Below, piece by piece: positions 32,264 to 39,141 of a stretch of DNA of 64,000 nucleotides (positions within the stretch are counted from its first letter, which is position 1; each line of letters starts with the position of its first letter). A model generated the notes under the pieces. The model did not search any database and had not been told where the DNA came from. It saw only the letters and a program-made list of their open reading frames with translations. This stretch comes from an uncultured Marvinbryantia sp. (lineage in GTDB: Bacteria > Bacillota > Clostridia > Lachnospirales > Lachnospiraceae), in NCBI GenBank assembly GCA_947630735.1, contig CANRIR010000002.1:49380-113379 (forward strand). The letters run 5' to 3'. The translations under genes and the position numbers were made by a program.

Positions 32264-34126
32264 TTACAGCTTCTTTACCCAGAGCGCCCGGATGGCGTTC
32301 AGCACCGCAATGACCATCACGCCCACATCCGCGAAAATGGCGATCCACATGTTTGCGATGCCAAGAGCGCCTAAGATCAGACAGGCGATCTTGATCCCGA
32401 TGGCAAAATATATATTTTCATAGACGATGCGGATGCACTTGCGCGCGATGCGGATGGCCTTGGCGATCTTTAAGGGATCGTCGTCCATCAGCACGATGTC
32501 GGCGGCCTCGATGGCCGCGTCGGATCCCAGGGCTCCCATGGCGATGCCGATGTCCGCCCGCGAGAGGACCGGGGCGTCGTTGATGCCGTCCCCCACAAAC
32601 GCCAGCGCGCCTCTTTTCTTTTCCTCCAAAAGACGCTCCACCTGAGAGACTTTATCGGCCGGCAGAAGCTCGCTGCGCACCTCCGTGATGCCAAGCTCTT
32701 CCGCCACCTGATCCGCCACTTTTTTCATGTCCCCGGTGAGCATGACCGTCCGGGAAACCCCGGCGCGCTTCAGCGCCTGTATGGCCTCCTTCGCATGGGG
32801 CTTGATCACATCGGAGATCACGATGTGCCCGGCGTACTGTCCGTCCACCGCGATGTGCACCAGGGTGCCCACGCTGTGACAGTCCAGGGGGAGCGCCCCC
32901 ACCTGCTCCATCAGGGCGGCGTTTCCCACCGCCACCTCGCGGCCGTCCACCTTCGCGGTCACGCCGCGGCCGCTGAATTCCTGCACGTCCGTCGTGCGGG
33001 CCTGGTCGATGGGCCCGGCGCAGGCCTTCTGCAGGCTCTTGCTGATGGGATGGCTGGAGTGGCACTCGGCCAGCGCGGCCAGTTCCAACAGTTTTTCGCG
33101 CTCCATGGTGTTGTGGTGCATGCCCGTCACTTCAAACACGCCCATGGTCATGGTGCCGGTCTTGTCAAACACCACGCAGTCCGTTTTGGCGAGCGTCTCC
33201 AGATAGTTGGAGCCCTTTACGAGGATTCCCGCGTTGCTCGCCCCGCCGATACCGGCGAAAAAACTGAGGGGGATACTGATGACCAGCGCGCAGGGGCAGC
33301 TGATGACCAGAAAAGTGAGGGCCCTCATGATCCAGTCAGACCACTGCGGCGGTGCCTGCATAAGGAGACGCACAAGCGGCGGCAGCACCGCGAGGGCCAG
33401 CGCGCCAAAGCAGACGGCGGGCGTATAGATGCGGGCAAATTTTGTGATGAAATTCTCGGAGCGGGATTTCTTGGAACTGGAATTTTCCACCAGATCCAGG
33501 ATCTTGGACGCCGTGGATTCCCCAAATTCCCGCGTGGTCCTGACGCGGATCAGGCCGTTCATGTTAATGCAGCCGCTGATCACGCTGTCGCCCGCGGACG
33601 CCTCCCTCGGCACGCTCTCGCCGGTGAGCGCGCTGGTGTTCAGCATGGTGGAGCCCTCCGTGATCACGCCGTCGATGGGCACTTTCTCGCCGGGCTGCAC
33701 CACGATGATGTCTCCCACGGCCACCTCGTCCGGGTCCACTCTCTGCAGCTGTCCGTCCTGCTCAATGTTTGCGTAGTCGGGGCGAATGTCCATCAGCTCG
33801 CTGATGTTTTTGCGGCTTTTGCCCACGGCGTAGCTCTGGAAGAGCTCCCCGATCTGGTAGAACAGCATAACGGCCACGCCCTCGGTGTATTCGCCCAAAA
33901 GGATGGCACCCACCGTGGCCACCGCCATCAGGAAATTCTCGTCGAACACCTGGCGGTTCAGGATGCCCTTTCCGGCCTTTTTCAGGATATCGTACCCGAT
34001 GATGAGATACGGGATCATAAACAGTGCGAACCGCAGCCAGCCTTTTGCCGGCGTCAGGCTGAAGACGACCATGCAGACCGCCGCCAACAGGATGCGCGCC
34101 AGCATTTTTTTCTGTTTTTTATTCAT
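32264..34126 (-). CDS. P1B-type heavy-metal-exporting ATPase (Zn/Cd/Pb type)
   Basis: A 620-residue P-type ATPase. It has the actuator TGES (168-171), the membrane metal site CPC (277-279, VISCPCALVIS), the phosphorylation site DKTGT (Asp321), the SHP motif (CHSSHPISKS) and the hinge GDGINDAP. The pattern is that of P1B-2 Zn2+/Cd2+/Pb2+ exporters (CadA/ZntA). No N-terminal metal-binding domain is fused; instead a separate HMA protein is encoded upstream. A ribosome-binding site AAGAGGTG precedes the ATG. Cotranscribed with the HMA gene and arsR. Confidence 0.94.
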   Translation of the reverse strand: MNKKQKKMLARILLAAVCMVVFSLTPAKGWLRFALFMIPYLIIGYDILKKAGKGILNRQVFDENFLMAVATVGAILLGEYTEGVAVMLFYQIGELFQSYAVGKSRKNISELMDIRPDYANIEQDGQLQRVDPDEVAVGDIIVVQPGEKVPIDGVITEGSTMLNTSALTGESVPREASAGDSVISGCINMNGLIRVRTTREFGESTASKILDLVENSSSKKSRSENFITKFARIYTPAVCFGALALAVLPPLVRLLMQAPPQWSDWIMRALTFLVISCPCALVISIPLSFFAGIGGASNAGILVKGSNYLETLAKTDCVVFDKTGTMTMGVFEVTGMHHNTMEREKLLELAALAECHSSHPISKSLQKACAGPIDQARTTDVQEFSGRGVTAKVDGREVAVGNAALMEQVGALPLDCHSVGTLVHIAVDGQYAGHIVISDVIKPHAKEAIQALKRAGVSRTVMLTGDMKKVADQVAEELGITEVRSELLPADKVSQVERLLEEKKRGALAFVGDGINDAPVLSRADIGIAMGALGSDAAIEAADIVLMDDDPLKIAKAIRIARKCIRIVYENIYFAIGIKIACLILGALGIANMWIAIFADVGVMVIAVLNAIRALWVKKL

Positions 34127-34269
34127 CGAAGCAGCACCTCTTCTTTCAATCTGCGCCTGAAACTCTCTTCCAGGTAAGCCATCTTCCGGCTACATTTTCT
34201 TTCAGATAAAATTTCTTTCAGCCAGAAATTCTTCCGGACAAACCATCTTCCGGCTAAACCATCTTCCGG
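34127..34269 (-). repeat. Short repeats between the HMA and ATPase genes
   Basis: The 143-base gap carries several copies of CCATCTTCCGGCTA-like sequence (near 34179, 34243 and 34259), with variants TTCTTCCGGAC (34228) and two ATTTTCTTTCAG-like runs. Read on the minus strand they repeat AGCCGGAAGATGG. No gene or terminator is seen. They may be slippage products or a protein/RNA-binding spacer. Confidence 0.55.
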
Positions 34270-34488
34270 CTAGAAAAAGATCTCGCAGTCGTCCTCCACT
34301 TTCTTGCAGTTCTTCAGGACGTTCTGCATGACTGCCTTCGGCTCCTGCCCCTCCTCAAATTCCACGATCATCTTTAACGTCATGAAATTTACGGTGGCGT
34401 CCTTCACACCGGCCGTGTGCTTTGCGGCCTCCTCCATTTTGTTTGCACAGTTCGCGCAGTCCACATCAATCTTATACGTTTTTTTCAT
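34270..34488 (-). CDS. HMA-domain metal chaperone
   Basis: A 72-residue heavy-metal-associated domain with the metal motif DCANCANK (Cys14 and Cys17, by position near residues 11-17) and a typical HMA strand-helix pattern. It probably delivers the metal ion to, or regulates, the downstream ATPase that lacks this domain. It is the first gene of the operon; ribosome-binding site GGGAAGGG. It also carries two further cysteines near the C-terminus (KNCKKVEDDCE). Confidence 0.92.
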   Translation of the reverse strand: MKKTYKIDVDCANCANKMEEAAKHTAGVKDATVNFMTLKMIVEFEEGQEPKAVMQNVLKNCKKVEDDCEIFF

Positions 34489-34514
34489 AACTGAACCCTT
34501 CCCTTTTTGATTTT

Positions 34515-34540
34515 AATATATGAGCACTTGTTCATATATT
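34515..34540 (-). promoter_or_regulatory. ArsR/SmtB-type operator
   Basis: A palindrome with 9-bp arms, AATATATGA (34515-34523) and TCATATATT (34532-34540), over an 8-base centre. On the minus strand it reads ATATATGAACAAGTGCTCATATAT, here given only by its arms: the TGAACA core is that of CzrA/SmtB-type operators. It lies just downstream of the -10 box, so bound repressor would block the start site. Confidence 0.8.
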
Positions 34541-34543
34541 TGA

Positions 34544-34571
34544 ATTATAACACGGGATTTATAAAAGTCAA
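34544..34571 (-). promoter_or_regulatory. Promoter of the metal-export operon
   Basis: Minus strand TTGACT (34566-34571), 16 bases, TATAAT (34544-34549) preceded by TGT. The ArsR-type operator follows immediately. Confidence 0.75.
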
Positions 34572-34575
34572 TACC

Positions 34576-34629
34576 GAAGGCAATAAAATATACAAAATTT
34601 CAGAAGGCAATAAAATATACAAAATTTCC
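34576..34629. repeat. 27-bp tandem duplication
   Basis: GAAGGCAATAAAATATAC... occurs twice head to tail (34576-34602, 34603-34629), identical except for the last base. It lies between the metal-operon promoter and the rsfS terminator. Confidence 0.8.
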
Positions 34630-34643
34630 ACAAAGGCAAACGC

Positions 34644-34691
34644 AAAAAAATCCCGCCCGGGATTCCCTTATGAGGGCGTTCCCGGACGGGA
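34644..34691 (-). terminator. Terminator of the obg-rsfS operon
   Basis: TCCCGCCCGGGA (34651-34662) pairs with TCCCGGACGGGA (34680-34691), 11 of 12 bases, with an inner hairpin CCCTTATGAGGG; on the minus strand a run of seven T follows. It is 52 bases past the rsfS stop. Confidence 0.9.
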
Positions 34692-34742
34692 GCATGGAAT
34701 TGCTCTGCGTCGGCCAAATGGCCTGAAAATGCGGACTTGGCG

Positions 34743-35105
34743 CTATGACGTGAACTCTTTTACATCCACGGTCCTGCCGTCCCGCCAGATCCTCTCCAGA
34801 TCGTAGAACAGACGGTTCTCGGAGTCGAAGATGTGCACAATGATGTCGCCGTAGTCCAGAAGGATCCAGTTTGCGGTCTGGTAGCCCTCCACCTGGCGGC
34901 TCTCGTAGCCCGCGCGGCCCAGCGCCTCCTCCACATTGTCCACCAGCGCCTGCACCTGGTTTTTATTGGTGCCGCTCGCGATGACAAAATAGTCGGCCAG
35001 AACGGACACTTCCGTGATGTCGATGACCTTCACATCCTCCGCCTTTTTGTCCTCCAGCGCCGCTACCGCCAGCTTAACCATCTCTTTTGACCTTGTAATG
35101 TCCAT
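34743..35105 (-). CDS. rsfS: Ribosome silencing factor RsfS
   Basis: A 120-residue RsfS/Iojap protein that binds L14 and blocks subunit joining in starvation. The signature VLADYFVIASGTNKNQVQAL (near residues 33-52) and WILLDYGDIIVHIF are present. The ATG at 35105 follows AAAGGAGGAA; a longer frame to 35180 would start before this site. It follows yqeK, the standard nadD-yqeK-rsfS order, and a terminator lies behind it. Confidence 0.95.
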   Translation of the reverse strand: MDITRSKEMVKLAVAALEDKKAEDVKVIDITEVSVLADYFVIASGTNKNQVQALVDNVEEALGRAGYESRQVEGYQTANWILLDYGDIIVHIFDSENRLFYDLERIWRDGRTVDVKEFTS

Positions 35106-35148
35106 GTGTTTCCTCCTTTGCGTTTCGTTCCGAAAAAAGATGCCGTCT

Positions 35149-35724
35149 CTATTCGAGCACCTGTTCCTTATAATATTCATACGCCATCACGGTCATACTG
35201 TCAATATGTTTCGGCGAATTTCTGAGGTAGGCAAGGGTGTCGGACAGAATCTTAAACAGAGCCAGGTCGATGTCCTCAAAGGCCAGTTTGCGCACGTCCG
35301 CGAGGTTGGGCGCTTTGCTGCGCATGGGCTCTATGTAGTCGGCGATGAAGATGATCTTGTCCAGCTGGCTCATGGCGGGCTTGCCCGTGGTGTGGCTCTC
35401 GATGGCGGAGAGGATCTCCGCGTCCTCCACGCCGTATTTCTGCCGGGCGATGTAGGCCCCCACCTTGGCGTGCAGAAGGAACGGGCTCTTCTGCTCCGCG
35501 TCCGTCATGGTGATCTTGTTTTTCAGGCAGATCTTGATCTTTTTCGCGTCCGGGATGCACTTCGCGCAGTCGTGCAGAAGCCCGGCCACCTGGGCCTTTT
35601 CCAGATCCTCTCCGTAGCGCATGGCGAGGGCCGCGGCGGTGTACATCACACCCTCCGTGTGCTCGAAGCGGTTGGGATCCAGATATTTGCCAAGCGTCTT
35701 TTTCATTTTCACAATATTATACAT
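35149..35724 (-). CDS. yqeK: HD-domain Ap4A hydrolase YqeK
   Basis: A 191-residue HD-superfamily phosphohydrolase. Metal ligands are in RFEHTEGVMYTAAAL, the HD pair LLHDCAKCI and the later DKIIFIADYIEP. YqeK hydrolyses Ap4A symmetrically in Firmicutes. The ATG at 35724 has AGGAGG nine bases upstream and overlaps nadD by 8 bases; an internal ATG at 35706 is less suitable. Confidence 0.93.
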   Translation of the reverse strand: MYNIVKMKKTLGKYLDPNRFEHTEGVMYTAAALAMRYGEDLEKAQVAGLLHDCAKCIPDAKKIKICLKNKITMTDAEQKSPFLLHAKVGAYIARQKYGVEDAEILSAIESHTTGKPAMSQLDKIIFIADYIEPMRSKAPNLADVRKLAFEDIDLALFKILSDTLAYLRNSPKHIDSMTVMAYEYYKEQVLE

Positions 35725-36349
35725 CTGGCACAGCCTCCTGCGTATACAGTTTCTTTTCCCGGATGTAGGCGGTCACGCTCTCCGGCAGATAATAGCGGAC
35801 CGACCTTCCCTCCCGGATCCACCCCCGCAGCATCTGGGAGGAGATATCCATGTTTGGAGCGGACAATTTGCGGATATCTGCCCCGAACAGTCTCTGAAGG
35901 CGCGCCGCCGCCTCATCCAGGCTTGCGTCGTCCACATGGTAGCGCGCCGCCGCCACGATGACGGCCAGCCGCGCGATCTTCCCGGGATCTTTCCAGTTCT
36001 CAAAGCTGAACAGGGAATCCGCCCCCATGATAAAATAATAGTCCGTGCCGGGGTTCTGGGCCGTCAGGCGCTCCAGGGTCCTGCTGGTATAGGTGTATCC
36101 GTCCTCGTAGGCCTCGGCCAGGGACAGGGAAAAATGGGGATTTCCCGCAATGGCGAGGCGCACCATCTCGATCCGCTCGGCGAGCGAAGCCCGCCCCCGG
36201 CGGTTCTGCTTGTGCGGCGGATTGCCGGAGGGCATGAACAGCACCTCGTCCAGCCCAAACTGGCCGTAGGCGCTCTCCCCCAGGATCAGGTGCCCCACAT
36301 GGATGGGGTCGAACGTGCCGCCCATGATGCCAACCTTGCGTCTCTCCAT
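35717..36349 (-). CDS. nadD: Nicotinate-nucleotide adenylyltransferase
   Basis: A 210-residue nucleotidyltransferase for NAD synthesis. Motifs: GIMGGTFDPIHVGHLILGE (residues 8-26), MPSGNPPHK, and the C-terminal ISSQMLRGWIREGRSVRYYL, which replaces the usual SST-x-IR by SSQMLR. The ribosome-binding site AAGGAGGTT is good. It overlaps yqeK and follows yhbY by 9 bases, the common clostridial order. Confidence 0.95.
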   Translation of the reverse strand: MERRKVGIMGGTFDPIHVGHLILGESAYGQFGLDEVLFMPSGNPPHKQNRRGRASLAERIEMVRLAIAGNPHFSLSLAEAYEDGYTYTSRTLERLTAQNPGTDYYFIMGADSLFSFENWKDPGKIARLAVIVAAARYHVDDASLDEAAARLQRLFGADIRKLSAPNMDISSQMLRGWIREGRSVRYYLPESVTAYIREKKLYTQEAVPDV

Positions 36350-36358
36350 AAGAACCTC

Positions 36359-36652
36359 CTAAAGCGGCAGCATGATCTTCTTTTTCTGGTCTTTTCCCTC
36401 TTTGTACAGCACGATCTTCTTGCCGATCACCTGCACCACCTGGGAACGGGTGCGCTCCGCCACGATCTGCGCGATCTCCTTCGGATCGTCCGCGCAGTTC
36501 TGCAGCACGCTGATCTTGATCAGCTCCCTCGCCTCCAGGGCCTCCGCGATGGCGCCCGTGTTCTCCGGCGTCAGGCTGGATTTGCCGATCTGGAAGATGG
36601 GTTCCATGGTCATGGCAAGGCTTTTTAAATAGGCTCTCTGTTTACTCGTCAT
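36359..36652 (-). CDS. yhbY: YhbY-family CRM-domain RNA-binding protein
   Basis: A 97-residue CRM-domain protein associated with the pre-50S subunit. It starts MTSKQRAYLKSLA and has the family segment IFQIGKSSLTPENT; the C-terminal strand VQVIGKKIVLYK replaces the usual xVxxIGRxxVLYR. The ATG at 36652 follows AAAGGAGGCA, so the upstream TTG-type extension to 36679 is dropped. It lies between obg and nadD as usual. Confidence 0.93.
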   Translation of the reverse strand: MTSKQRAYLKSLAMTMEPIFQIGKSSLTPENTGAIAEALEARELIKISVLQNCADDPKEIAQIVAERTRSQVVQVIGKKIVLYKEGKDQKKKIMLPL

Positions 36653-36685
36653 AGTGCCTCCTTTTTTGATCTCACGCACAACGCT

Positions 36686-37975
36686 CTAGCGGTAATAGTC
36701 GAACGCCAGCCCGTACATCCGCACGGTGTCCCCCTCCTGGATGCCGGCCTCCTCCAGCGCGTCCAATATGCCGTTATCCTTCAGGAATTTCTGGAAAAAG
36801 AGAAAGCCCTTTTCGGATTCCAGGTTAGTGTAGCCCAGCATCTTCTCAATGCGCGGGCCCTCCACCACATAGGTGTTGGGGTTCTCCGGCGAGCGCTCCA
36901 CGGTGTAGGGAAGGTTCTCCCCGCCCAGCATCTCTTCCGGGAAAAATTCCTGTTCGAAAACGATCTTCTCCTGCGGCAGGGAATCGAGCATCTCCCGCAC
37001 ATAATAGAGAAGCTCCTTCAGGCCTTTGCCGCTCACCGCCGATATGGGGAAGACGCGGATGCCCTGGGGCTCAAATTCGTCCCGGATGCGTTTCACGGGA
37101 TCCTCATCTCCGGAATAGACGGCGTCGATCTTGTTTGCGGCGATCACCTGCGGCCGCTTCGCAAGTTCCGCGTCGTACGCCCGCAGCTCCTCGTTGATCT
37201 TGTAGACGTCGTCCACCGGATCGCGCCCCTCCGTGGAGGCCGCGTCCACCAGATGGATCATCACGCGGGTGCGCTCGATGTGGCGCAGGAACTCGTGTCC
37301 CAGCCCCACTCCCTCGGATGCGCCCTCGATCAGGCCCGGGATGTCCGCGATGACAAATCCCCTGCCGTCCAGATCCACCATGCCCAGATTCGGGGAAAGC
37401 GTGGTAAAAGGATAGTTGGCGATCTTCGGCTTCGCGTTGGTCACGTGGGCCAGAAGGGTGGACTTGCCCACGTTCGGGAAGCCGATCAGGCCCACGTCGG
37501 CGATGACCTTCAGCTCCAGCGTCACTTCCAGCTCCTTCGCGGGTTTCCCCGGCTGCGCATACTTGGGGACCTGCATGGTGGAGGTAGCGTAGTTCATATT
37601 TCCAAGGCCGCCCCTGCCGCCCTGCAGGATGACCTGGCGCAGATTGTCGCCGGACATATCGGCGATCACTTTTCCGCTGGCGGCGTCCTTGATGACGGTC
37701 CCCTCCGGAACCTTCAGCACAATGTCGCTCCCGTCAGCGCCGTGGCGGCGCTGCTTGCTGCCGTCCTGGCCGGGCTGCGCGGCAAATCTGCGCCTGTGGC
37801 GGTAATCCCCCAGGGTGGTCATACCCTTGTCCACCTCGAAGATCACGTCGCCGCCCTTGCCGCCGTCCCCGCCGTCCGGGCCGCCCGCGGCCACATACAG
37901 CTCGCGGCGGAAGCTCACATGGCCGTCGCCGCCCTTGCCGGAACAGATAATGATTTTCGCTCTGTCTGCAAACAT
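36686..37975 (-). CDS. obg: GTPase Obg
   Basis: A 429-residue Obg: glycine-rich Obg fold (1-158, with AAGGPDGGDGGKGGDVIFEV), G domain (about 160-330, with GFPNVGKSTLL and ADIPGLIEGASEGVGLG, and NKID) and a C-terminal OCT domain (about 350-429). It acts in 50S assembly and stress responses. The ribosome-binding site CAGGGAGTGGG precedes the ATG. It follows rpmA after a terminator-like hairpin, so some transcripts may read through. Confidence 0.97.
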   Translation of the reverse strand: MFADRAKIIICSGKGGDGHVSFRRELYVAAGGPDGGDGGKGGDVIFEVDKGMTTLGDYRHRRRFAAQPGQDGSKQRRHGADGSDIVLKVPEGTVIKDAASGKVIADMSGDNLRQVILQGGRGGLGNMNYATSTMQVPKYAQPGKPAKELEVTLELKVIADVGLIGFPNVGKSTLLAHVTNAKPKIANYPFTTLSPNLGMVDLDGRGFVIADIPGLIEGASEGVGLGHEFLRHIERTRVMIHLVDAASTEGRDPVDDVYKINEELRAYDAELAKRPQVIAANKIDAVYSGDEDPVKRIRDEFEPQGIRVFPISAVSGKGLKELLYYVREMLDSLPQEKIVFEQEFFPEEMLGGENLPYTVERSPENPNTYVVEGPRIEKMLGYTNLESEKGFLFFQKFLKDNGILDALEEAGIQEGDTVRMYGLAFDYYR

Positions 37976-38035
37976 AATCCCACTCCCTGTCCAGACCGCC
38001 CGCGCACCGCGCGCGCCGTTCTGCCGTTTGTCTGC

Positions 38036-38071
38036 GAAAAAACAGGCTTCAAACCCGTGAGATTTGAAGCC
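38036..38071 (-). terminator. Terminator after rpmA
   Basis: GGCTTCAAA (38045-38053) pairs perfectly with TTTGAAGCC (38063-38071); on the minus strand TGTTTTTT follows. It separates rplU-prp-rpmA from obg and is probably partial. Confidence 0.85.
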
Positions 38072-38078
38072 CTGGAAA

Positions 38079-38366
38079 TTATTCTGCGGTTACCGGAAGG
38101 ACGGAAACCTGTTTCTTGTCGCGTCCCTTTCTCTGGAAACGAACGATGCCGTCCGCCTTTGCGTACAGGGTATCGTCGCCGCCGCGCCCCACGTTCAGAC
38201 CCGGATGGATCTTCGTGCCGCGCTGTCTGTAAAGAATGTTGCCGGCCTTCACAAACTGTCCGTCAGCTCTCTTCGCGCCAAGTCTCTTGGACTCGGAATC
38301 TCTGCCGTTCTTTGTGGAACCTACGCCCTTTTTGTGAGCGAATATCTGAAGGTTCATATTTAACAT
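38079..38366 (-). CDS. rpmA: 50S ribosomal protein L27
   Basis: A 95-residue L27. The N-terminus [16 protein letters not shown] carries the Firmicutes extension that the protease Prp removes after the Phe; the mature protein starts [18 protein letters not shown]. The rest is standard ([15 protein letters not shown]). The ATG at 38366 has AAGGAGGTG upstream. Prp is encoded immediately before it, as expected for this processing pair. Confidence 0.97.
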   Translation of the reverse strand: MLNMNLQIFAHKKGVGSTKNGRDSESKRLGAKRADGQFVKAGNILYRQRGTKIHPGLNVGRGGDDTLYAKADGIVRFQRKGRDKKQVSVLPVTAE

Positions 38367-38370
38367 GTCC

Positions 38371-38691
38371 CTACACCTCCTTGAATATAAGTCTGAGATA
38401 CTCATTCCCGTAATTTTTTTGGATCTCCTGAAGCCCCAGCACCATGGAATCCAGAAGCAGCCTGCTTTTATCCGACAGGCGGCCCTCGATGCGGGCCTCC
38501 AGGAAACCGTCCTTTGTCTTCGCGAGGACGGCGTCCCCGGTCAGCGCCTCTATGGAATTGACCGCGTTGACTGTCAGAGCGGAAACCGCGGAACAGATGA
38601 TGTCATATCCCTCCTCGGCGTACCCCGCGTGACCCTCGCAGACAAACCCCCGGCAGGCGCCGGACTTTTTAAAAACCGTGACCGTGATCAT
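38371..38691 (-). CDS. prp: Ribosomal-processing cysteine protease Prp
   Basis: A 106-residue Prp that cleaves the N-terminal extension of L27. The catalytic histidine is in [10 protein letters not shown] (His23 of the longer frame, near residue 20) and the cysteine in [12 protein letters not shown]. It lies between rplU and rpmA in the conserved order. A TTG at 38700 overlaps the rplU stop; the ATG at 38691 is chosen. No clear ribosome-binding site is seen, so coupling to rplU is likely. Confidence 0.93.
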   Translation of the reverse strand: MITVTVFKKSGACRGFVCEGHAGYAEEGYDIICSAVSALTVNAVNSIEALTGDAVLAKTKDGFLEARIEGRLSDKSRLLLDSMVLGLQEIQKNYGNEYLRLIFKEV

Positions 38692-38696
38692 GCCGG

Positions 38697-39002
38697 TCAA
38701 CCGTTGATCTTTTCAATCTTAACCTGCGTGAACTGCTGTCTGTGGCCGTTCTTCTTGTGGTATCCGGTTTTTCTCTTGTACTTGTAAACAACAACCTTGC
38801 GCGCTTTGCCGTTCTTTACCACGGTCGCCGTGACGGTCGCGCCCGCGACGTCGCTTCCGACTTTCAGCCCGTCGCTGCTCACTGCAAGCACCTGGTCAAA
38901 CGTAACCGTTTCCCCGGCTTCCACACCAAGTTTTTCTACGTTAATGATATCGCCTTCGGCTACTTTGTACTGTTTACCACCTGTTGCAATAATTGCGTAC
39001 AT
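38697..39002 (-). CDS. rplU: 50S ribosomal protein L21
   Basis: A 101-residue L21 starting [18 protein letters not shown], with the conserved [18 protein letters not shown] near the C-terminus. The ribosome-binding site AGGAGGTG is ideal. It heads the rplU-prp-rpmA unit behind a leader RNA and a strong promoter. In relatives rng lies just upstream; here a pilus island intervenes. Confidence 0.98.
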   Translation of the reverse strand: MYAIIATGGKQYKVAEGDIINVEKLGVEAGETVTFDQVLAVSSDGLKVGSDVAGATVTATVVKNGKARKVVVYKYKRKTGYHKKNGHRQQFTQVKIEKING

Positions 39003-39079
39003 ATGGCACCTCCTATGAACTTTACTCGCTAAATACGGTGGTTATGGGCATAACACTTAAACCTCTTTAAGCGGCATAC
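39003..39079 (-). ncRNA. Probable L21 leader RNA
   Basis: Between the predicted start site and rplU lie about 77 bases. In the RNA sense they contain GCCGCUUAAAGAGGUUU and, further on, AACCACCGUAUUUAGCGAG, so that CCGCU pairs with AGCG and GAGGUU with AACC. This resembles the Firmicutes L21 leader, an autoregulatory binding site for L21. The identification is from memory of the motif and should be checked with its covariance model. Confidence 0.6.
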
Positions 39080-39085
39080 ATGAGT

Positions 39086-39114
39086 ATGTTAACATAGGAA
39101 CGGCTGTTCGTCAA
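39086..39114 (-). promoter_or_regulatory. rplU promoter
   Basis: Minus strand TTGACG (39109-39114), 17 bases, TAACAT (39086-39091) preceded by TGT. It begins only 27 bases beyond the last pilus gene, so the ribosomal operon has its own promoter despite the upstream island. Confidence 0.75.
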
Positions 39115-39141
39115 GATAAATTTCCCGGATTTTGCCGGATT

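Noticed and set aside
32795..34177. Plus-strand open frame of 460 codons over the P-type ATPase
   Set aside because: Histidine- and arginine-rich antisense translation without motifs; the ATPase on the other strand is unambiguous.
34127..34269. Small gene between HMA and ATPase genes
   Set aside because: The stretch is made of short repeats with stops in the frames and no start signal.
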